This document shows, in pieces, positions 16,629 to 25,925 of a stretch of 64,000 nucleotides of DNA. The position numbers and the translations under genes were made by a program. How positions within the stretch are numbered: position 1 is the stretch's first letter; the number at the start of each line of letters is the position of its first letter. Source of the DNA: Methylotetracoccus oryzae (GTDB taxonomy: Bacteria; Pseudomonadota; Gammaproteobacteria; Methylococcales; Methylococcaceae); NCBI RefSeq assembly GCF_006175985.1, contig NZ_SRSH01000025.1:1-64000 (forward strand). Direction: 5' to 3'. Under the pieces are notes generated by a model, which was given only the letters and a program-made list of their open reading frames with translations, was not told the DNA's origin and made no database searches.

Positions 16629-17237
16629 ATGACACAACAAAAGTCCGGTGGCGGAGGCACTGAGCAAGAACCAAAGGGCGTCAAGGTACCAGCCCTGCGG
16701 ATCACCCAGATCCGTGCGATTGCGGAAAGGGCCCGCGAGTTGTTCGACGTTCAACAAGCTTGGGTTGACGTGATCACACTCTATGAGCGCGATCTGCACC
16801 GTGCCGGCGTTGTGTTCGACATTGCTGAGCAAGGCGAGATGGACCAGGATCATGGGCTGACATTCCCTAATCAAGGGGTCATTCAGATCCGGGAAGACGT
16901 GTACGAAGGCGCACACGCCAACAACGGGCGCGACCGATACACGATGATCCACGAGCTCGGACACCTTGTACTGCACGACAATGTCGCACTCTCGCGCAGC
17001 ATAGGACCGCACAAGTGGATAGAGGACAGCGAGTGGCAGGCGGACACCTTCGCCGCCGAATTCTTAATGCCAGTAGATCTGGTTCGGCAGCTTTGTCAGG
17101 GGCCAGAGGATGTTGCGCGAATTTTCGGTGTCTCTAGGAAGGCGGCTGAGACCCGATGGCGCAAGCTACAGGAGCAGGGATTGATCAAGGACGATGGAGC
17201 GATTCGCAGTCGCCCCATCGCAAGAGTGAACAGGTGA
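16629..17237 (+). CDS. ImmA/IrrE-family metallopeptidase
   Basis: This 202-residue protein has the zincin motif HELGH (His108, Glu109, His112) and the downstream glutamate region EWQADTFAAEFLMP typical of ImmA/IrrE (DUF955). The C-terminus (VARIFGVSRKAAETRWRKLQEQGLI) looks like a second helix-turn-helix. ImmA cleaves the cognate phage/ICE repressor on DNA damage; other family members are toxin-like. Here the XRE gene lies 15 nt upstream in the same operon and is the probable substrate. Catalytic residues look intact. Confidence 0.88.
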   Translation: MTQQKSGGGGTEQEPKGVKVPALRITQIRAIAERARELFDVQQAWVDVITLYERDLHRAGVVFDIAEQGEMDQDHGLTFPNQGVIQIREDVYEGAHANNGRDRYTMIHELGHLVLHDNVALSRSIGPHKWIEDSEWQADTFAAEFLMPVDLVRQLCQGPEDVARIFGVSRKAAETRWRKLQEQGLIKDDGAIRSRPIARVNR

Positions 17238-17309
17238 GCCCAAAGGTATCGCAGTACCGATGGTCTCATGGCATGGTGGTGTAGGCACCCCTCTGCCACC
17301 CGAACGCAC

Positions 17310-17338
17310 GCTAAACTCTAATCGCAATTTAGTTTAGC
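17310..17338. promoter_or_regulatory. Palindrome, probable operator before the small genes
   Basis: GCTAAACT (17310-17317) and AGTTTAGC (17331-17338) form a perfect inverted repeat around 13 AT-rich bases. It lies in the only AT-rich spot between immA and the 34-residue gene. Its position fits binding by the upstream XRE protein or another dimeric repressor. Confidence 0.55.
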
Positions 17339-17393
17339 ACGCCGTTTGGGCCATCTCTATTGCCTGCAAAGCCTTTCTGCATAAGGAGTTCTT

Positions 17394-17498
17394 ATGGCAA
17401 TCAGAGAGAAACCGGTGTTTGTACACTCCTACCAGCGCTTCCGCTTCGGACGCTGGGAGGATGTGTGCCAGCACTGGCGTAGCTGGCCGAGAGGCTAA
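17394..17498 (+). CDS. Small conserved-looking protein, 34 residues
   Basis: ATG 17394 has an excellent ribosome site (AAGGAG, 5 nt spacing). The product reads VFVHSYQRFRFGRWEDVCQH in its core and ends WRSWPRG. This aromatic/Arg-rich pattern (HSYxRxRFGRxExVxxHxRS) looks like a known type of tiny accessory protein found on mobile elements, but I cannot name a function. It follows the palindromic operator and is closed by a strong terminator, so it appears to be a separate, regulated transcription unit. Confidence 0.6.
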   Translation: MAIREKPVFVHSYQRFRFGRWEDVCQHWRSWPRG

Positions 17499-17507
17499 AT
17501 TGAAGAA

Positions 17508-17540
17508 GGGGCTGGCCACGCGCCAGCCCCGTTCCTTTCA
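17508..17540 (+). terminator. Rho-independent terminator
   Basis: GGGGCTGGC (17508-17516) pairs perfectly with GCCAGCCCC (17522-17530) around CACGC, followed by GTTCCTTTCA. It begins 10 nt after the stop codon of the 34-residue gene. Confidence 0.75.
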
Positions 17541-17564
17541 CTCACCGCTAAACAGGTTAACCAA

Positions 17565-17708
17565 ATGGCAGAAGACGAAAAGACGAGCGCCCGAGTTGCT
17601 TCCAGGGCGGCCAAAATCCTTCGCGACCCTTCAAGTACAAAGAGCGAGAAGAGCGTGGCTGGATCGGCCCTGACCCAGACGAAGAGCAAGCCGAAAGGGA
17701 AGACGTGA
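17565..17708 (+). CDS. Small Lys/Ser/Ala-rich protein, 47 residues
   Basis: ATG 17565 is preceded by ACAGGTTAACCAA, a modest ribosome site. The product has the pattern KTSARVASRAAKILRD, then PSSTKSEKSVAGSALTQ and a basic tail. It resembles a family of tiny proteins in bacterial accessory regions (SARVAS..A..L.DP.SSK..KSVAGSALTQ), with no known function. It lies between two strong hairpins. Together with the preceding genes it seems to form a compact cargo module. Confidence 0.6.
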   Translation: MAEDEKTSARVASRAAKILRDPSSTKSEKSVAGSALTQTKSKPKGKT

Positions 17709-17745
17709 CGCCCCAAATCTGCCCGGGCTCGGAATAGGCCTAGAC

Positions 17746-17784
17746 CGTGCCCACCGGACAAAGCGACCTGATCCGGTGGGCACG
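17746..17784 (+). terminator. Strong 13-bp hairpin closing the XRE-ImmA module
   Basis: CGTGCCCACCGGA (17746-17758) and TCCGGTGGGCACG (17772-17784) are perfectly complementary around 13 bases. The tail ACATTCCTAGACTTTA is moderately T-rich. It follows the 47-residue gene by 37 nt and probably ends transcription in one or both directions. Confidence 0.65.
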
Positions 17785-18273
17785 ACATTCCTAGACTTTA
17801 ATGGGGTCACACACTGGAAATGGGGTCAGGTTCGGTTTTCCTGAACTTAGTCCCCCGAGAATTAAGACCGAGACCAGCGGCCAGTCCATCTCGCTGATCA
17901 TCTGACCATGCATCCATCTCACGGCCGGTCGCGATGGCCCACTCACAGCCGGATACCGCTCCATAGCGCTCGTCGGCGCAACCGCGGCTGCAACAAATGC
18001 GTTATCGCCGCCCGCTTGGCCGGCTCGGTAAAGAGCAACTCCGGGTCGGGACCGACGCCGATCCGCGTCAGATCCAGGCGATCCGCATCCCAACAGGTTC
18101 GAACCGAAGGAAACCGGGGTCACACCACGGATTCGAAGCCAGAAAGGCGGCTCTTCCATCTGATGCGAGTCCGAAGGCTATCTCTGTTCACCCCCCCGAG
18201 TGGCCGGTCGCTGTGTGTCAACCTGGGCGCGCTGGCGGCCGCCGCCTCCGCCAGCGCACCCTTATCTCATATC
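17785..18273. other. Gene-poor intergenic stretch
   Basis: No gene is supported here. Two copies of AATGGGGTCA lie 20 bp apart (17800-17809 and 17820-17829), the second extended to TGGGGTCAGGTT. Open frames on both strands are rich in Arg/Gly/Pro and lack ribosome sites and family features. Confidence 0.4.
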
Positions 18274-19986
18274 TCACCGCGTCTGCCCGGAAAACTGGAA
18301 CAGGCTCGCGCCACGGTCGTAGCCGATCTGATCCCAAAAGTCACAATTGGACACGCCATCGCGGTAGCGGCTGATCGTGAGGTTTAACACCTGACGTGCC
18401 CCGCTTTGACGGAACGGTAGCCACGGCGTCGCCACCAGAGGCGACGAGGGCTCGTCCGTCGCGGTAAAGCTGGTCCAATAATTGGTCATCGTATCGATCA
18501 AGGGGCGCTCGGCGGCGGTGAAATAGTCTCCAGTCGGCACTCGCCCGTTTGGCTTGGCCGGGGTGGTCACCGCGACCGCATTGCGGAATACGTAAGGCAG
18601 TTCGAAACTATGGCAGACCCGACCCTCGCCCCCATCGGCCTTCGGCTGGCATCCCGTCGCCGCACCGGGCCAGACGGCGAAAGACGGGCGTCGGGCAAAC
18701 TTGTAGGCATAGGCTGGACCTGTCGAAGCGGCCAACACATGGCGGTTGGGGCAGACGAAGAGATAGTCCGTTACGATGTTCGCGATCTGCGGGCGGTTGT
18801 CGACAGGAATGGGGGCGTACCGCGGCAGCGCCAATATCTGGGAATATTCGGCCGGGAAGATGCGACTCAGGTAAAGTTGGTAGGTCGACGGGGAAAGGGG
18901 AGCCGTGAACGGGACGAACAACGTGCCCTCGTCCAGGTTGGTTCCCGCAATAACCGGCTTGGTGATCTGCGCCTCGTTCGGCTGAACCGGAACCAGGGTC
19001 CCGTCCACCACCGGCGCCCATGCGAGCAAACCGGTCATGGCGCCACTAAATACCAGATCTGCCGTGGAGACCTCATCCTGCGCTGCGAGAACCTGTTGCC
19101 ATGTCAGGGCCTTCAGACAGGCAATAGTGCCCGGAGGCTCCGTGGCAGGACAGCCCTGCACGACGCTCGTATTGTCAAAGAGGGTGCGCACCGCCTGGGC
19201 CTGATCAGGGTTCTTGAAGGGAATTCCGTAAGGGTTGCTTTCCATGATCGCGCCACGAAATAAGGGCGCGCTCGACGGTGATGCCAGATGGGCTCCGATC
19301 GACATGGCTCCAGCGCTCTCGCCGAATAGGGTGATGCGCTCCGGATCGCCGCCAAAGGCAGCGGCATTGTCATGCACCCATCGCATTGCCAACTGCTGGT
19401 CCTGGAGGCCGAGATTCGGCGCGATGGCATCTGGGCCGGTGCCTCCGGCCAGAAAGCCCAGGGCACCCAGCCGGTAATTCATCACGACCACCATGGCCTG
19501 GCCTTTGGCGGCGAGGCGCGCTCCCATGAATACCGCTTGCGAACTCGCGCCGACATCGAAAGCTCCTCCGTGGATGAACACCATGACGGGTAGCTTTCCG
19601 ACCGGTGGTGAAGCCGGCAGCCAGACATTCAGGTAGAGACAGTCTTCACCGACCGGCGCATCGGACGGCAGGTTATCCTGGGGACACACGGTGCCCAATT
19701 GAGTCGCCCGCACCAGGCCACTGGATGTCGCCGGAACCGACACTGCGAAGCGCTCCGCTGCACCATAGCGCATGCCCAGATAGGCCTTGACAGTCGGTCG
19801 ATCCGCGCCATCCACCACCGCCTGCGTCAAGCCGCAGAACGTGCCGGTCGTCGTCGAGACAGCCGGCGCATTACAGGCTGGAGGGTCGCTTCCGGGTACT
19901 GCCTGTGACGGACCCGAGGGCCCGAACGTCAAGCCCGCGGCAATCATCACACACCGCGCAAAAGCGGCTTCCTTCCTGTTCCACAT
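18274..19986 (-). CDS. Type B carboxylesterase, exported
   Basis: This alpha/beta hydrolase of the carboxylesterase/para-nitrobenzyl esterase family has 570 residues. The nucleophile motif GESAG gives Ser224, the oxyanion region is VFIHGGAFDVGASS, and the conserved EDCLYLNVW and MNYRLGALGFLA blocks are present. The start at 19986 has a GGGGGTGA ribosome site and begins a signal peptide (RCVMIAAGLTF); the frame is open further upstream without a good site. Eight or more cysteines suggest disulfides in the periplasm or outside. It should hydrolyse ester or carbamate bonds; the substrate is unknown. The gene stands alone. Confidence 0.88.
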   Translation of the reverse strand: MWNRKEAAFARCVMIAAGLTFGPSGPSQAVPGSDPPACNAPAVSTTTGTFCGLTQAVVDGADRPTVKAYLGMRYGAAERFAVSVPATSSGLVRATQLGTVCPQDNLPSDAPVGEDCLYLNVWLPASPPVGKLPVMVFIHGGAFDVGASSQAVFMGARLAAKGQAMVVVMNYRLGALGFLAGGTGPDAIAPNLGLQDQQLAMRWVHDNAAAFGGDPERITLFGESAGAMSIGAHLASPSSAPLFRGAIMESNPYGIPFKNPDQAQAVRTLFDNTSVVQGCPATEPPGTIACLKALTWQQVLAAQDEVSTADLVFSGAMTGLLAWAPVVDGTLVPVQPNEAQITKPVIAGTNLDEGTLFVPFTAPLSPSTYQLYLSRIFPAEYSQILALPRYAPIPVDNRPQIANIVTDYLFVCPNRHVLAASTGPAYAYKFARRPSFAVWPGAATGCQPKADGGEGRVCHSFELPYVFRNAVAVTTPAKPNGRVPTGDYFTAAERPLIDTMTNYWTSFTATDEPSSPLVATPWLPFRQSGARQVLNLTISRYRDGVSNCDFWDQIGYDRGASLFQFSGQTR

Positions 19987-20725
19987 TACATTCACCCCCG
20001 ATCTGCAGAGTTTCTGAAGTATTTCGTCCGCCCGGCGTGTCCAGTCACATAGGCTGCGCCAACCCGTAAGCACACACCGATCCGAAGTTGGAGACCGCCA
20101 GCCACAAACGGTCGCGTGGCGCTACGCCAACCGTTACGTCTATATCCATGTAAAAGTTGCCGTAATTCTCAGCACTTGGCGGTGTATGGAACTTACGCGC
20201 GCAGCAGGGCAAGGTCAACACGGAGTTCCGGACGCGCTCCCTGAACGCCCTCGTCGCCTCTGCGCTCAATGCCCCGGGGGATTCAGAATCCGGTACGAAA
20301 TCCACTTCGCGCCCAATATTGAACTGCGTAGGAGTCCTAACGGTTGTCGGTGTACCTCAACGCAGCGAACGGCCGCACCACCGCCCTGTGTAACCAGCGC
20401 ATCGGATAGCCCGCTTCCCGAAAACCTTCGACCAGCCACTACCCGTTGAAGGTCGACTCCACCGTTACGCCCGCCTACTTCGACCGATTGGGCTGCAGTG
20501 GATTTAACGTCAGGGTCACATCGTTCACTCTAGCCTCTCCAGTATTCGGCGATCGCCTGCGTCGATCACCATCACGTGGCTGTTTGAATTCAGAGCAATA
20601 TCCCAGCAATATGCCGGACAGATTCCTCGATTTCCCATTGCCAAAGCCAGTGTCACAACGGCCCCGAGGCGGTGATGAAACGGGACAACTGATGCGCTGC
20701 GGTTCGGAATTAGGAGTTCGGCCTG
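19987..20725. other. Eroded intergenic region with possible permease relic
   Basis: There is no intact gene in these 740 bases. Around 20450-20500 the plus strand reads VDSTVTPAYFDRLG, which resembles the conserved VTPGYFxxLG segment of MacB/ADOP-type ABC permeases. The surrounding frames are broken, so this may be a relic. A minus-strand frame at 20045-20305 (86 codons) has no recognised features. Confidence 0.3.
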
Positions 20726-21163
20726 ATGTGGTTGATTTATGCTCTCTCGGCTGCCGTGATCTGGGGCATCAGTTATGCCGCCAGCGGACGCGCCATCGCG
20801 CGCGGTGTGCCACCGCTCGTGTTTTTCACGCTCTATGCGGCCGTGGCCCTGGCGATGGGCCTGGCTACTCTGCTCGTGACCGGCAGAATCGGCACGCTGT
20901 CGCGCATTGGTCAGACCATCGGCGACGACCTGGGATGGCTGGTTCTCGCGGTGACCACTTCGGGCCTCGGCGCGCTGCTGATCTATCTCGCCATCGGCGA
21001 GAAAAACGCGACCGTGGCGTCTCTGATCGAAATTTCCTACCCGCTCTTCGTCGCCCTCTTCGCCTGGCTGTTCTTTCAGGAGATTCAGTTTAATCGGCTG
21101 ACCGTCGCTGGAGCTGCGTTGATCTTGAGCGGCGTGGCCTTGGTCTATCTCGCGAACAGATGA
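20726..21163 (+). CDS. EamA-family small transporter (DMT superfamily)
   Basis: The 145-residue protein has five hydrophobic segments covering one EamA domain, half of a classical ten-helix DMT exporter. It starts MWLIYALSAAVIWGISYAAS and has the conserved EISYPLFVALFAWLFFQE near the C-terminus, ending ILSGVALVYLANR. Single-domain members probably act as dimers. The substrate is unknown. It precedes, by 180 bp, an NhaR-like regulator gene on the same strand; a functional link is possible but not shown. Confidence 0.85.
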   Translation: MWLIYALSAAVIWGISYAASGRAIARGVPPLVFFTLYAAVALAMGLATLLVTGRIGTLSRIGQTIGDDLGWLVLAVTTSGLGALLIYLAIGEKNATVASLIEISYPLFVALFAWLFFQEIQFNRLTVAGAALILSGVALVYLANR

Positions 21164-21346
21164 TCGGGTCAGGTTAATTGTTCGGTAAGCTCCTGGTTCG
21201 TCCCTGGCCTGCCCGGCGTAGCGGAAAAACCTCGCTTAAGCGAACCACCGACCGTTGGTCGGCGTGAGTTGTGGCGGCGCGCACCGCCCGTCCGATACGC
21301 GGCGATCGCTTCAGGTAAACTTCGGCCATTCAATTGGGCGGTACTG

Positions 21347-22252
21347 ATGCGGCATATCAACTACACCTACCTCCTTTACTTCTGGACGGTACACAGTGAG
21401 GGCTCTGTAAGCCGAGCCGCGGAGGTATTGCATCTGACCCCGCAGACCATCAGCGGCCAGATCAAGCAACTGGAAGAGAGCATCGGTGTTCCGCTGTTTC
21501 GGCGTGAAGGCCGCTCGCTGGTGCTCACGGACACCGGGCACTTGGTGGTCCAATTCGCCGACGAGATCTTCACGCTGGGGCGGGAACTCACCCAGGTGCT
21601 GCGCTTTGGCGCCAAACCTCGGTCGCCGCGCACTCTGGCGGTCGGGGTGGTGGACTCACTCGCCAAGCTGATCACCTGCGAGATCCTCGCGCCTGCTATG
21701 ACCCTCGAGGAGCCCGTACGGATCGTCACGCGGGAGGCCACGCTGGAGGAACTGCTCGCTGAGATCTCGGTACACCGCCTCGACATCGTGCTCTCGGACC
21801 GCTCCCTGCCTGAACTCAACGTGCGCGCCTTCAGCCACTCACTCGGCCAGAGCAGCGTGGCATTTTTTGCACGAGCCGACCTGGCAGGCGAACTGGCGGG
21901 GGATTTTCCCGGCAGCCTCGATGGGGCGCCCTTCCTGCTGCCTGCGGCCCGCGACTCCCTGCGGACACGTCTGGAGGAATGGTTTGCTGATCAGGAACTT
22001 CGCCCGTTGATCGCCGCGGAAGTCGACGATAGTGCGCTGATGAAGGCGCTGGGTCAGCAGGGACTGGGAGTCTTTACGGCTCCGGCCGCAATCAGCGAGC
22101 GCGTGTGTGAAAACTTCGGGGTCGTGGAAATCGGCCGTACAGCCGATTTGATCGAGCGTTTTTATGCGATAGTCCCTCAGCGCAAGATCGCCCACCCTGC
22201 AGTGCTCGCTATAACCGAAAGCGGACGCAGACATCTCGATCCGGCCGACTGA
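21347..22252 (+). CDS. nhaR: LysR-family regulator, NhaR-like
   Basis: The 301-residue protein has an N-terminal winged helix: INYTYLLYFWTVHSEGSVSRAAEVLHLTPQTISGQI reads like E. coli NhaR, in particular the YFW and LTPQTI(T/S)GQI signature. A LysR substrate-binding domain follows from about residue 90. NhaR activates the Na+/H+ antiporter NhaA in response to sodium. No antiporter gene is in view, so its targets here are unknown. The start at 21347 (MRHINYTYL) is chosen by homology to the family start; the frame is open upstream to 21269. The recurrent tag TCGGGTCAGGTT lies at 21165-21174, just upstream. Confidence 0.8.
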   Translation: MRHINYTYLLYFWTVHSEGSVSRAAEVLHLTPQTISGQIKQLEESIGVPLFRREGRSLVLTDTGHLVVQFADEIFTLGRELTQVLRFGAKPRSPRTLAVGVVDSLAKLITCEILAPAMTLEEPVRIVTREATLEELLAEISVHRLDIVLSDRSLPELNVRAFSHSLGQSSVAFFARADLAGELAGDFPGSLDGAPFLLPAARDSLRTRLEEWFADQELRPLIAAEVDDSALMKALGQQGLGVFTAPAAISERVCENFGVVEIGRTADLIERFYAIVPQRKIAHPAVLAITESGRRHLDPAD

Positions 22253-22560
22253 ATCCAGGCTTTACAAGCTGTGACTACGGTCTCTACCCCGCCAGTCCCG
22301 GAGAACCGCACTCCAGCGACCATCCGGATCGGGAAGAGATCGCATGGTATTCCGCACTCACTCGGCGCGTCGCCTCCATGGCTTCACGTCTTGGATGCAT
22401 CGCAACAGCGGTGACACGATCGCGCTGCTGCCGACCAACGACTGCGATCCGGTGCTTGATGCTTCCCCTGCGGGCAGCGAGCAAGATTCGCCAATTGGGC
22501 GAACGACCGCACCGCCACCCGCGCCAAACCCTGCACGATCACGCGACACGACACATTTCG
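22253..22560. other. Intergenic region without supported genes
   Basis: This region lies between convergent genes (the LysR regulator and the PepSY protein). Short frames on both strands lack ribosome sites and family features. I see no clear terminator. Confidence 0.35.
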
Positions 22561-23046
22561 CTAGTCGCGCAGCACCCGAATGATACGGCCCGTGGCAGAG
22601 GCCACGATCACATCGTAGACACCTGCATTCGTGCGAATCTCGACGATGAATCGCCTGCCCCGGTTCCTGCCCGACACGCGCAGTTCTGCTTCCAGCACCT
22701 CGCCTGATCCGACTGCACGTTGAGCAGCGTCGATCGCGTCGCCGAGCGACAGCGTGGCCCGATTAAGGCGCGCCGTGACTCTCTGCACGCGTCGTGGACT
22801 TCCGAAGGCGTCCGAGTCCACCAGTTGTCCGGTGATCCGGTCGTACTCTGCCTCGATCAGTTGGTTGCCGCTGAGCAGTTGCACCTCGACGTATCGGTTA
22901 TAACGCTCGGCCACGAAAGCGCGACCGCCGAAGGCTGACTCGGCGGTCGCGATGAAATCCTGCAGCGGCTGCGCCATGGCCGCTCCTGAGCCCAGCACGA
23001 GCAGCAGCACCGTCGCGACGATTGATGGGAAAGTACGGATATTCAT
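22561..23046 (-). CDS. Periplasmic PepSY-domain protein
   Basis: This 161-residue protein has a clear signal peptide (TFPSIVATVLLLVLGSGAAMA). Two PepSY-like repeats follow: QDFIATAESAFGGRAFVAE...EVQLLSG and SLGDAIDAAQRAVGSGEVLEAEL...YDVIV. PepSY proteins are small periplasmic proteins proposed to inhibit proteases or assist metal/redox systems, and often sit beside two-component genes. No sensor or regulator gene is adjacent here. Confidence 0.8.
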   Translation of the reverse strand: MNIRTFPSIVATVLLLVLGSGAAMAQPLQDFIATAESAFGGRAFVAERYNRYVEVQLLSGNQLIEAEYDRITGQLVDSDAFGSPRRVQRVTARLNRATLSLGDAIDAAQRAVGSGEVLEAELRVSGRNRGRRFIVEIRTNAGVYDVIVASATGRIIRVLRD

Positions 23047-23621
23047 GGTTCACCTCATTGAATCGGCTGATGATTTTCTGCCAAGCAAGCGCTTCCGGCG
23101 GGTATGAAGATAGGCTCGCTCCGAAGACAAAAAAATCAGATCCTTCCGTAGGCAAACTTCGAGATTATCGAAAGGAACCGGCATGTCGGCTGTCGAAGCC
23201 GTCAGCAGCGGGGGATTCAATTGGACGCGGCCGAGGCTACCCAAGCCTTGGCGCAGTTCGGACAAGGTGCATCTTTGGGCTGGGACCCGAGGACACATTC
23301 GCTCGCAGCGTGGCACTGCTTGCGTGTCGACTCGGGGGCAATGAGCGGTATCGAGGACCCGCTGGATCAACCGCCGGCATGGCCAGCGGCAGTACGAAAA
23401 CGGGGCAAGCTGTCATCACGCCGTTCTGTTCCACGCATGGCGCACGCGCGGTGCCCCGCAACCGGAGATGACACCCTGAACGGCACGGAAATACCTGGCA
23501 AAGGATCGCTGATCCGCCTCTCCCTGCTCAGAGGCGGGGCAGCGGGGCACCGCCCCCTCGTCAGCCGCCATGGGCGGAATAACGTGGGCCAGCATTCATG
23601 TCGTGTAGCCGGGGCCTTCCA
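23047..23621. other. Gene-poor intergenic stretch
   Basis: There are 575 bases between the PepSY protein start and the end of the molybdoenzyme gene. Open frames exist on both strands but are Arg/Pro/Ser-rich, overlap each other and have no recognisable domain or ribosome site. I see nothing else in it. Confidence 0.35.
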
Positions 23622-25751
23622 TCACTGCGAAACCTTGCGAATCTCCACCAGATTGTCGGAAAAGGTCGGGGCGTGGCCCATGTCGGCAAACTCGGCCGCG
23701 CTGATGCAGTTGACCGTGCCGGCGTTGAGTTGCCGCCAGTACCCCAGCGTCGCTACGACCACGCCCGGATTCACGTCAGCAGTGACATGGGCCAGCGCCT
23801 CGAAGGCACCGCGATCGTTGAACACGCGCACGGTGCCACCGTCACGAATGCCGCGCTCGGCGGCATCGGCCGCATTGATCAGCACGAACTGCTCACCCTG
23901 AGCCTGCAGTTTGCCGTCCATGTTCGCGTAACAGGAATTGAGGAACGAGTGGCTCTTCGGAGACACGATGGACAGCGGATACTTTCGGGCCAGTTCCGGA
24001 TTGACTGAAGGATTTTCGCGGGCCGGCACGTAATCCGGCAGGACATCGAGCGCTTCGCCGGGCTGAAATTCCTCGTACATCTGCCGGAACGGCCCCGCGA
24101 CGAAGTTGTGCGGGTTGTCCAGCAGAAACTCGCACTTGCCCGACGGCGTCGGGAAGTTGCCCTCCCGGTGCGGCGCGCGATCGTCGGGAGTCCCGACCTT
24201 CAGCCGCGCGTAGCCCTGTTCGCGCAGCGTACTCAGATCGATGCCGTCGCAGGCTGGTGCGTCCCAGTCCACAAAACGCTCCAGACATTCCGAATCCGAC
24301 CACTGGAAGTTCGGCTCATCGTAGCCCATGCGAGCGGCCAGACGGCGAAAGATCTCGCTGTTGGGAAGCGCCTCGCCCGGCGACTCGACGCACTTGGCGT
24401 TGTACGTCAGGTACAAATGCCCCCACGACAGGATGATGTCTTCCATCTCCGCGCCCATCGAGGCCGGCAACACGATGTCGGCGTAACTGGCCGTGTCGGA
24501 CAGGAAGTGCTCTGCCGACACCAGGAATAAATCCTCGCGCAGCAGGCCCTGCACGATCTTGTCCGTTTCCGGTGCCTGGGTCACCGGATTCGAGTTCCAG
24601 CACATCATCGACAGAATCGGCGGATCAAGCGGCATCTCGCCGGTCAGCGCGCGACCAATCTGCAGGTTGCTGACGACGCGCGTGCCCTTCGGGATCAGGT
24701 CGGGGCGGCAGATCACGTCGAACTTGTACGGATGCTCCCAGACCGAGAACTGCGTCATGCCGCCGCCGACATGGCGCCAGGCGCCGGTCAGGGCCGGAAT
24801 GCAGGTGACCGCCCGGATGGCCTGCCCACCGCCCCGATGACGCTCCAGCGCCACGCCGATCCGGATCGCCGCCGGCTGGACGGTCGCCAGTTCCCGCGCC
24901 AGCGTGCGGATGTCATCGGCGGCGACGCCGGTGATCGATTCGGCCCACTCCGGTGTCCGGTCTTTCGCTCGCTCTGCCAGTTCCGCATAACCGACCGTGT
25001 AGTGATCGACATAGTCCCGATCAACCAGATCCTGCTCGATGATGGAATGGATCAGGGCCATGGCCAGCGCGCCATCGGTGCCCGGCTTTGGGCAGATATG
25101 CCAGTCGGCTTCCTTGGCCGTGCGGGAGGCGTAAGCATCGATAACGACAACCTTGGCGCCGCTCTTCTGGGCGTCCTTGACGATGTGCCAGTGATGAAGG
25201 TTGGTGCTGACCGAGTTGCACGCCCAGATCACGATGTAGCGGGAATGAATGTAGCTCTCGGGATCTACGCCCGCGGTCGGGCCGACGGTCAGCAGCCAGG
25301 CCGTGGAGGCGCCTTCGCCGCAGAACGTCCGCTCACAGACGGTCGCACCCATACGATTAAAGAAGGCATCGCCCCCGTTCAATCCGTGCACCAGACCCTG
25401 ATGACCCAGATAGCTGTAGGGAATGATGGCCTGGGGACCGTGCTCGGCGATGATGGCCTTCCAGCGCCCAGTAATCTCGTCCAGGGCTTCGTCCCAGCTG
25501 ATGCGCTCGAACTGCTTGCTGCCTTTGGGTCCGCTGCGGCGCAGCGGGTACAGCAAGCGATCGGGATGGTAGTGGCGCTTTTCGTAGTCCTTGAGCTTGA
25601 CGCACAGCCCGCCACGCGTCAGCGGGTGATCGGGATTGCCCTTTACGCCCTTGAGCCGGCCCTCCTCCACCTCGAACACCATCGAGCAGGTATCCGGACA
25701 ATCGTGCGGACAGCCGCCGAATGCAAACCGAGTCTTCAAGGACGCTGACAT
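23622..25751 (-). CDS. Molybdopterin oxidoreductase of the DMSO reductase family
   Basis: This 709-residue catalytic subunit starts at ATG 25751 (MSASLKTRFAFGG). The N-terminal [4Fe-4S] motif is CPHDCPDTCSMVF with a later GGLCVKLKDYEKR. The Mo-bis-MGD domains follow, with ERTFCGEGAS as the probable metal-ligand region and VLPASMGAEMEDI and TPSGKCEFLL as conserved blocks. The C-terminal MGD-binding domain begins near LSIVSPKSHSFLNS. This CPHDCPDTC subfamily is widespread but its substrate is undefined. There is no twin-arginine signal, so it is probably cytoplasmic. No electron-transfer subunit gene is adjacent. It is distinct from the formate dehydrogenase 8 kb away. Confidence 0.88.
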   Translation of the reverse strand: MSASLKTRFAFGGCPHDCPDTCSMVFEVEEGRLKGVKGNPDHPLTRGGLCVKLKDYEKRHYHPDRLLYPLRRSGPKGSKQFERISWDEALDEITGRWKAIIAEHGPQAIIPYSYLGHQGLVHGLNGGDAFFNRMGATVCERTFCGEGASTAWLLTVGPTAGVDPESYIHSRYIVIWACNSVSTNLHHWHIVKDAQKSGAKVVVIDAYASRTAKEADWHICPKPGTDGALAMALIHSIIEQDLVDRDYVDHYTVGYAELAERAKDRTPEWAESITGVAADDIRTLARELATVQPAAIRIGVALERHRGGGQAIRAVTCIPALTGAWRHVGGGMTQFSVWEHPYKFDVICRPDLIPKGTRVVSNLQIGRALTGEMPLDPPILSMMCWNSNPVTQAPETDKIVQGLLREDLFLVSAEHFLSDTASYADIVLPASMGAEMEDIILSWGHLYLTYNAKCVESPGEALPNSEIFRRLAARMGYDEPNFQWSDSECLERFVDWDAPACDGIDLSTLREQGYARLKVGTPDDRAPHREGNFPTPSGKCEFLLDNPHNFVAGPFRQMYEEFQPGEALDVLPDYVPARENPSVNPELARKYPLSIVSPKSHSFLNSCYANMDGKLQAQGEQFVLINAADAAERGIRDGGTVRVFNDRGAFEALAHVTADVNPGVVVATLGYWRQLNAGTVNCISAAEFADMGHAPTFSDNLVEIRKVSQ

Positions 25752-25925
25752 ACGTTTGGCCCCCAGGGTGGTCAAGAGCGAGTGGAACGGATCGAGGCCG
25801 GGTAACCTTCGCACAGTCCACCGCAACGACACAATCGTCACGCCAACGTCCGCCTTTCCGCGTCTGCATCACCCCGAATCGACTGGGACGGCGGGAAAGC
25901 CGCACGCAGCACATCGCCCTCCCGC

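Noticed and set aside
18096-18105. GGTTCGAACC resembling a tRNA T-loop
   Set aside because: No acceptor stem, anticodon arm or D-arm can be built around it.
17791-18159. 122-codon minus-strand frame
   Set aside because: No ribosome site, no domain, and it runs through the repeated intergenic tags.
20450-20500. MacB/ADOP permease-like motif VTPAYFDRLG
   Set aside because: Only about 15 residues match and the surrounding frames are broken; kept as a possible relic but not called as a gene.
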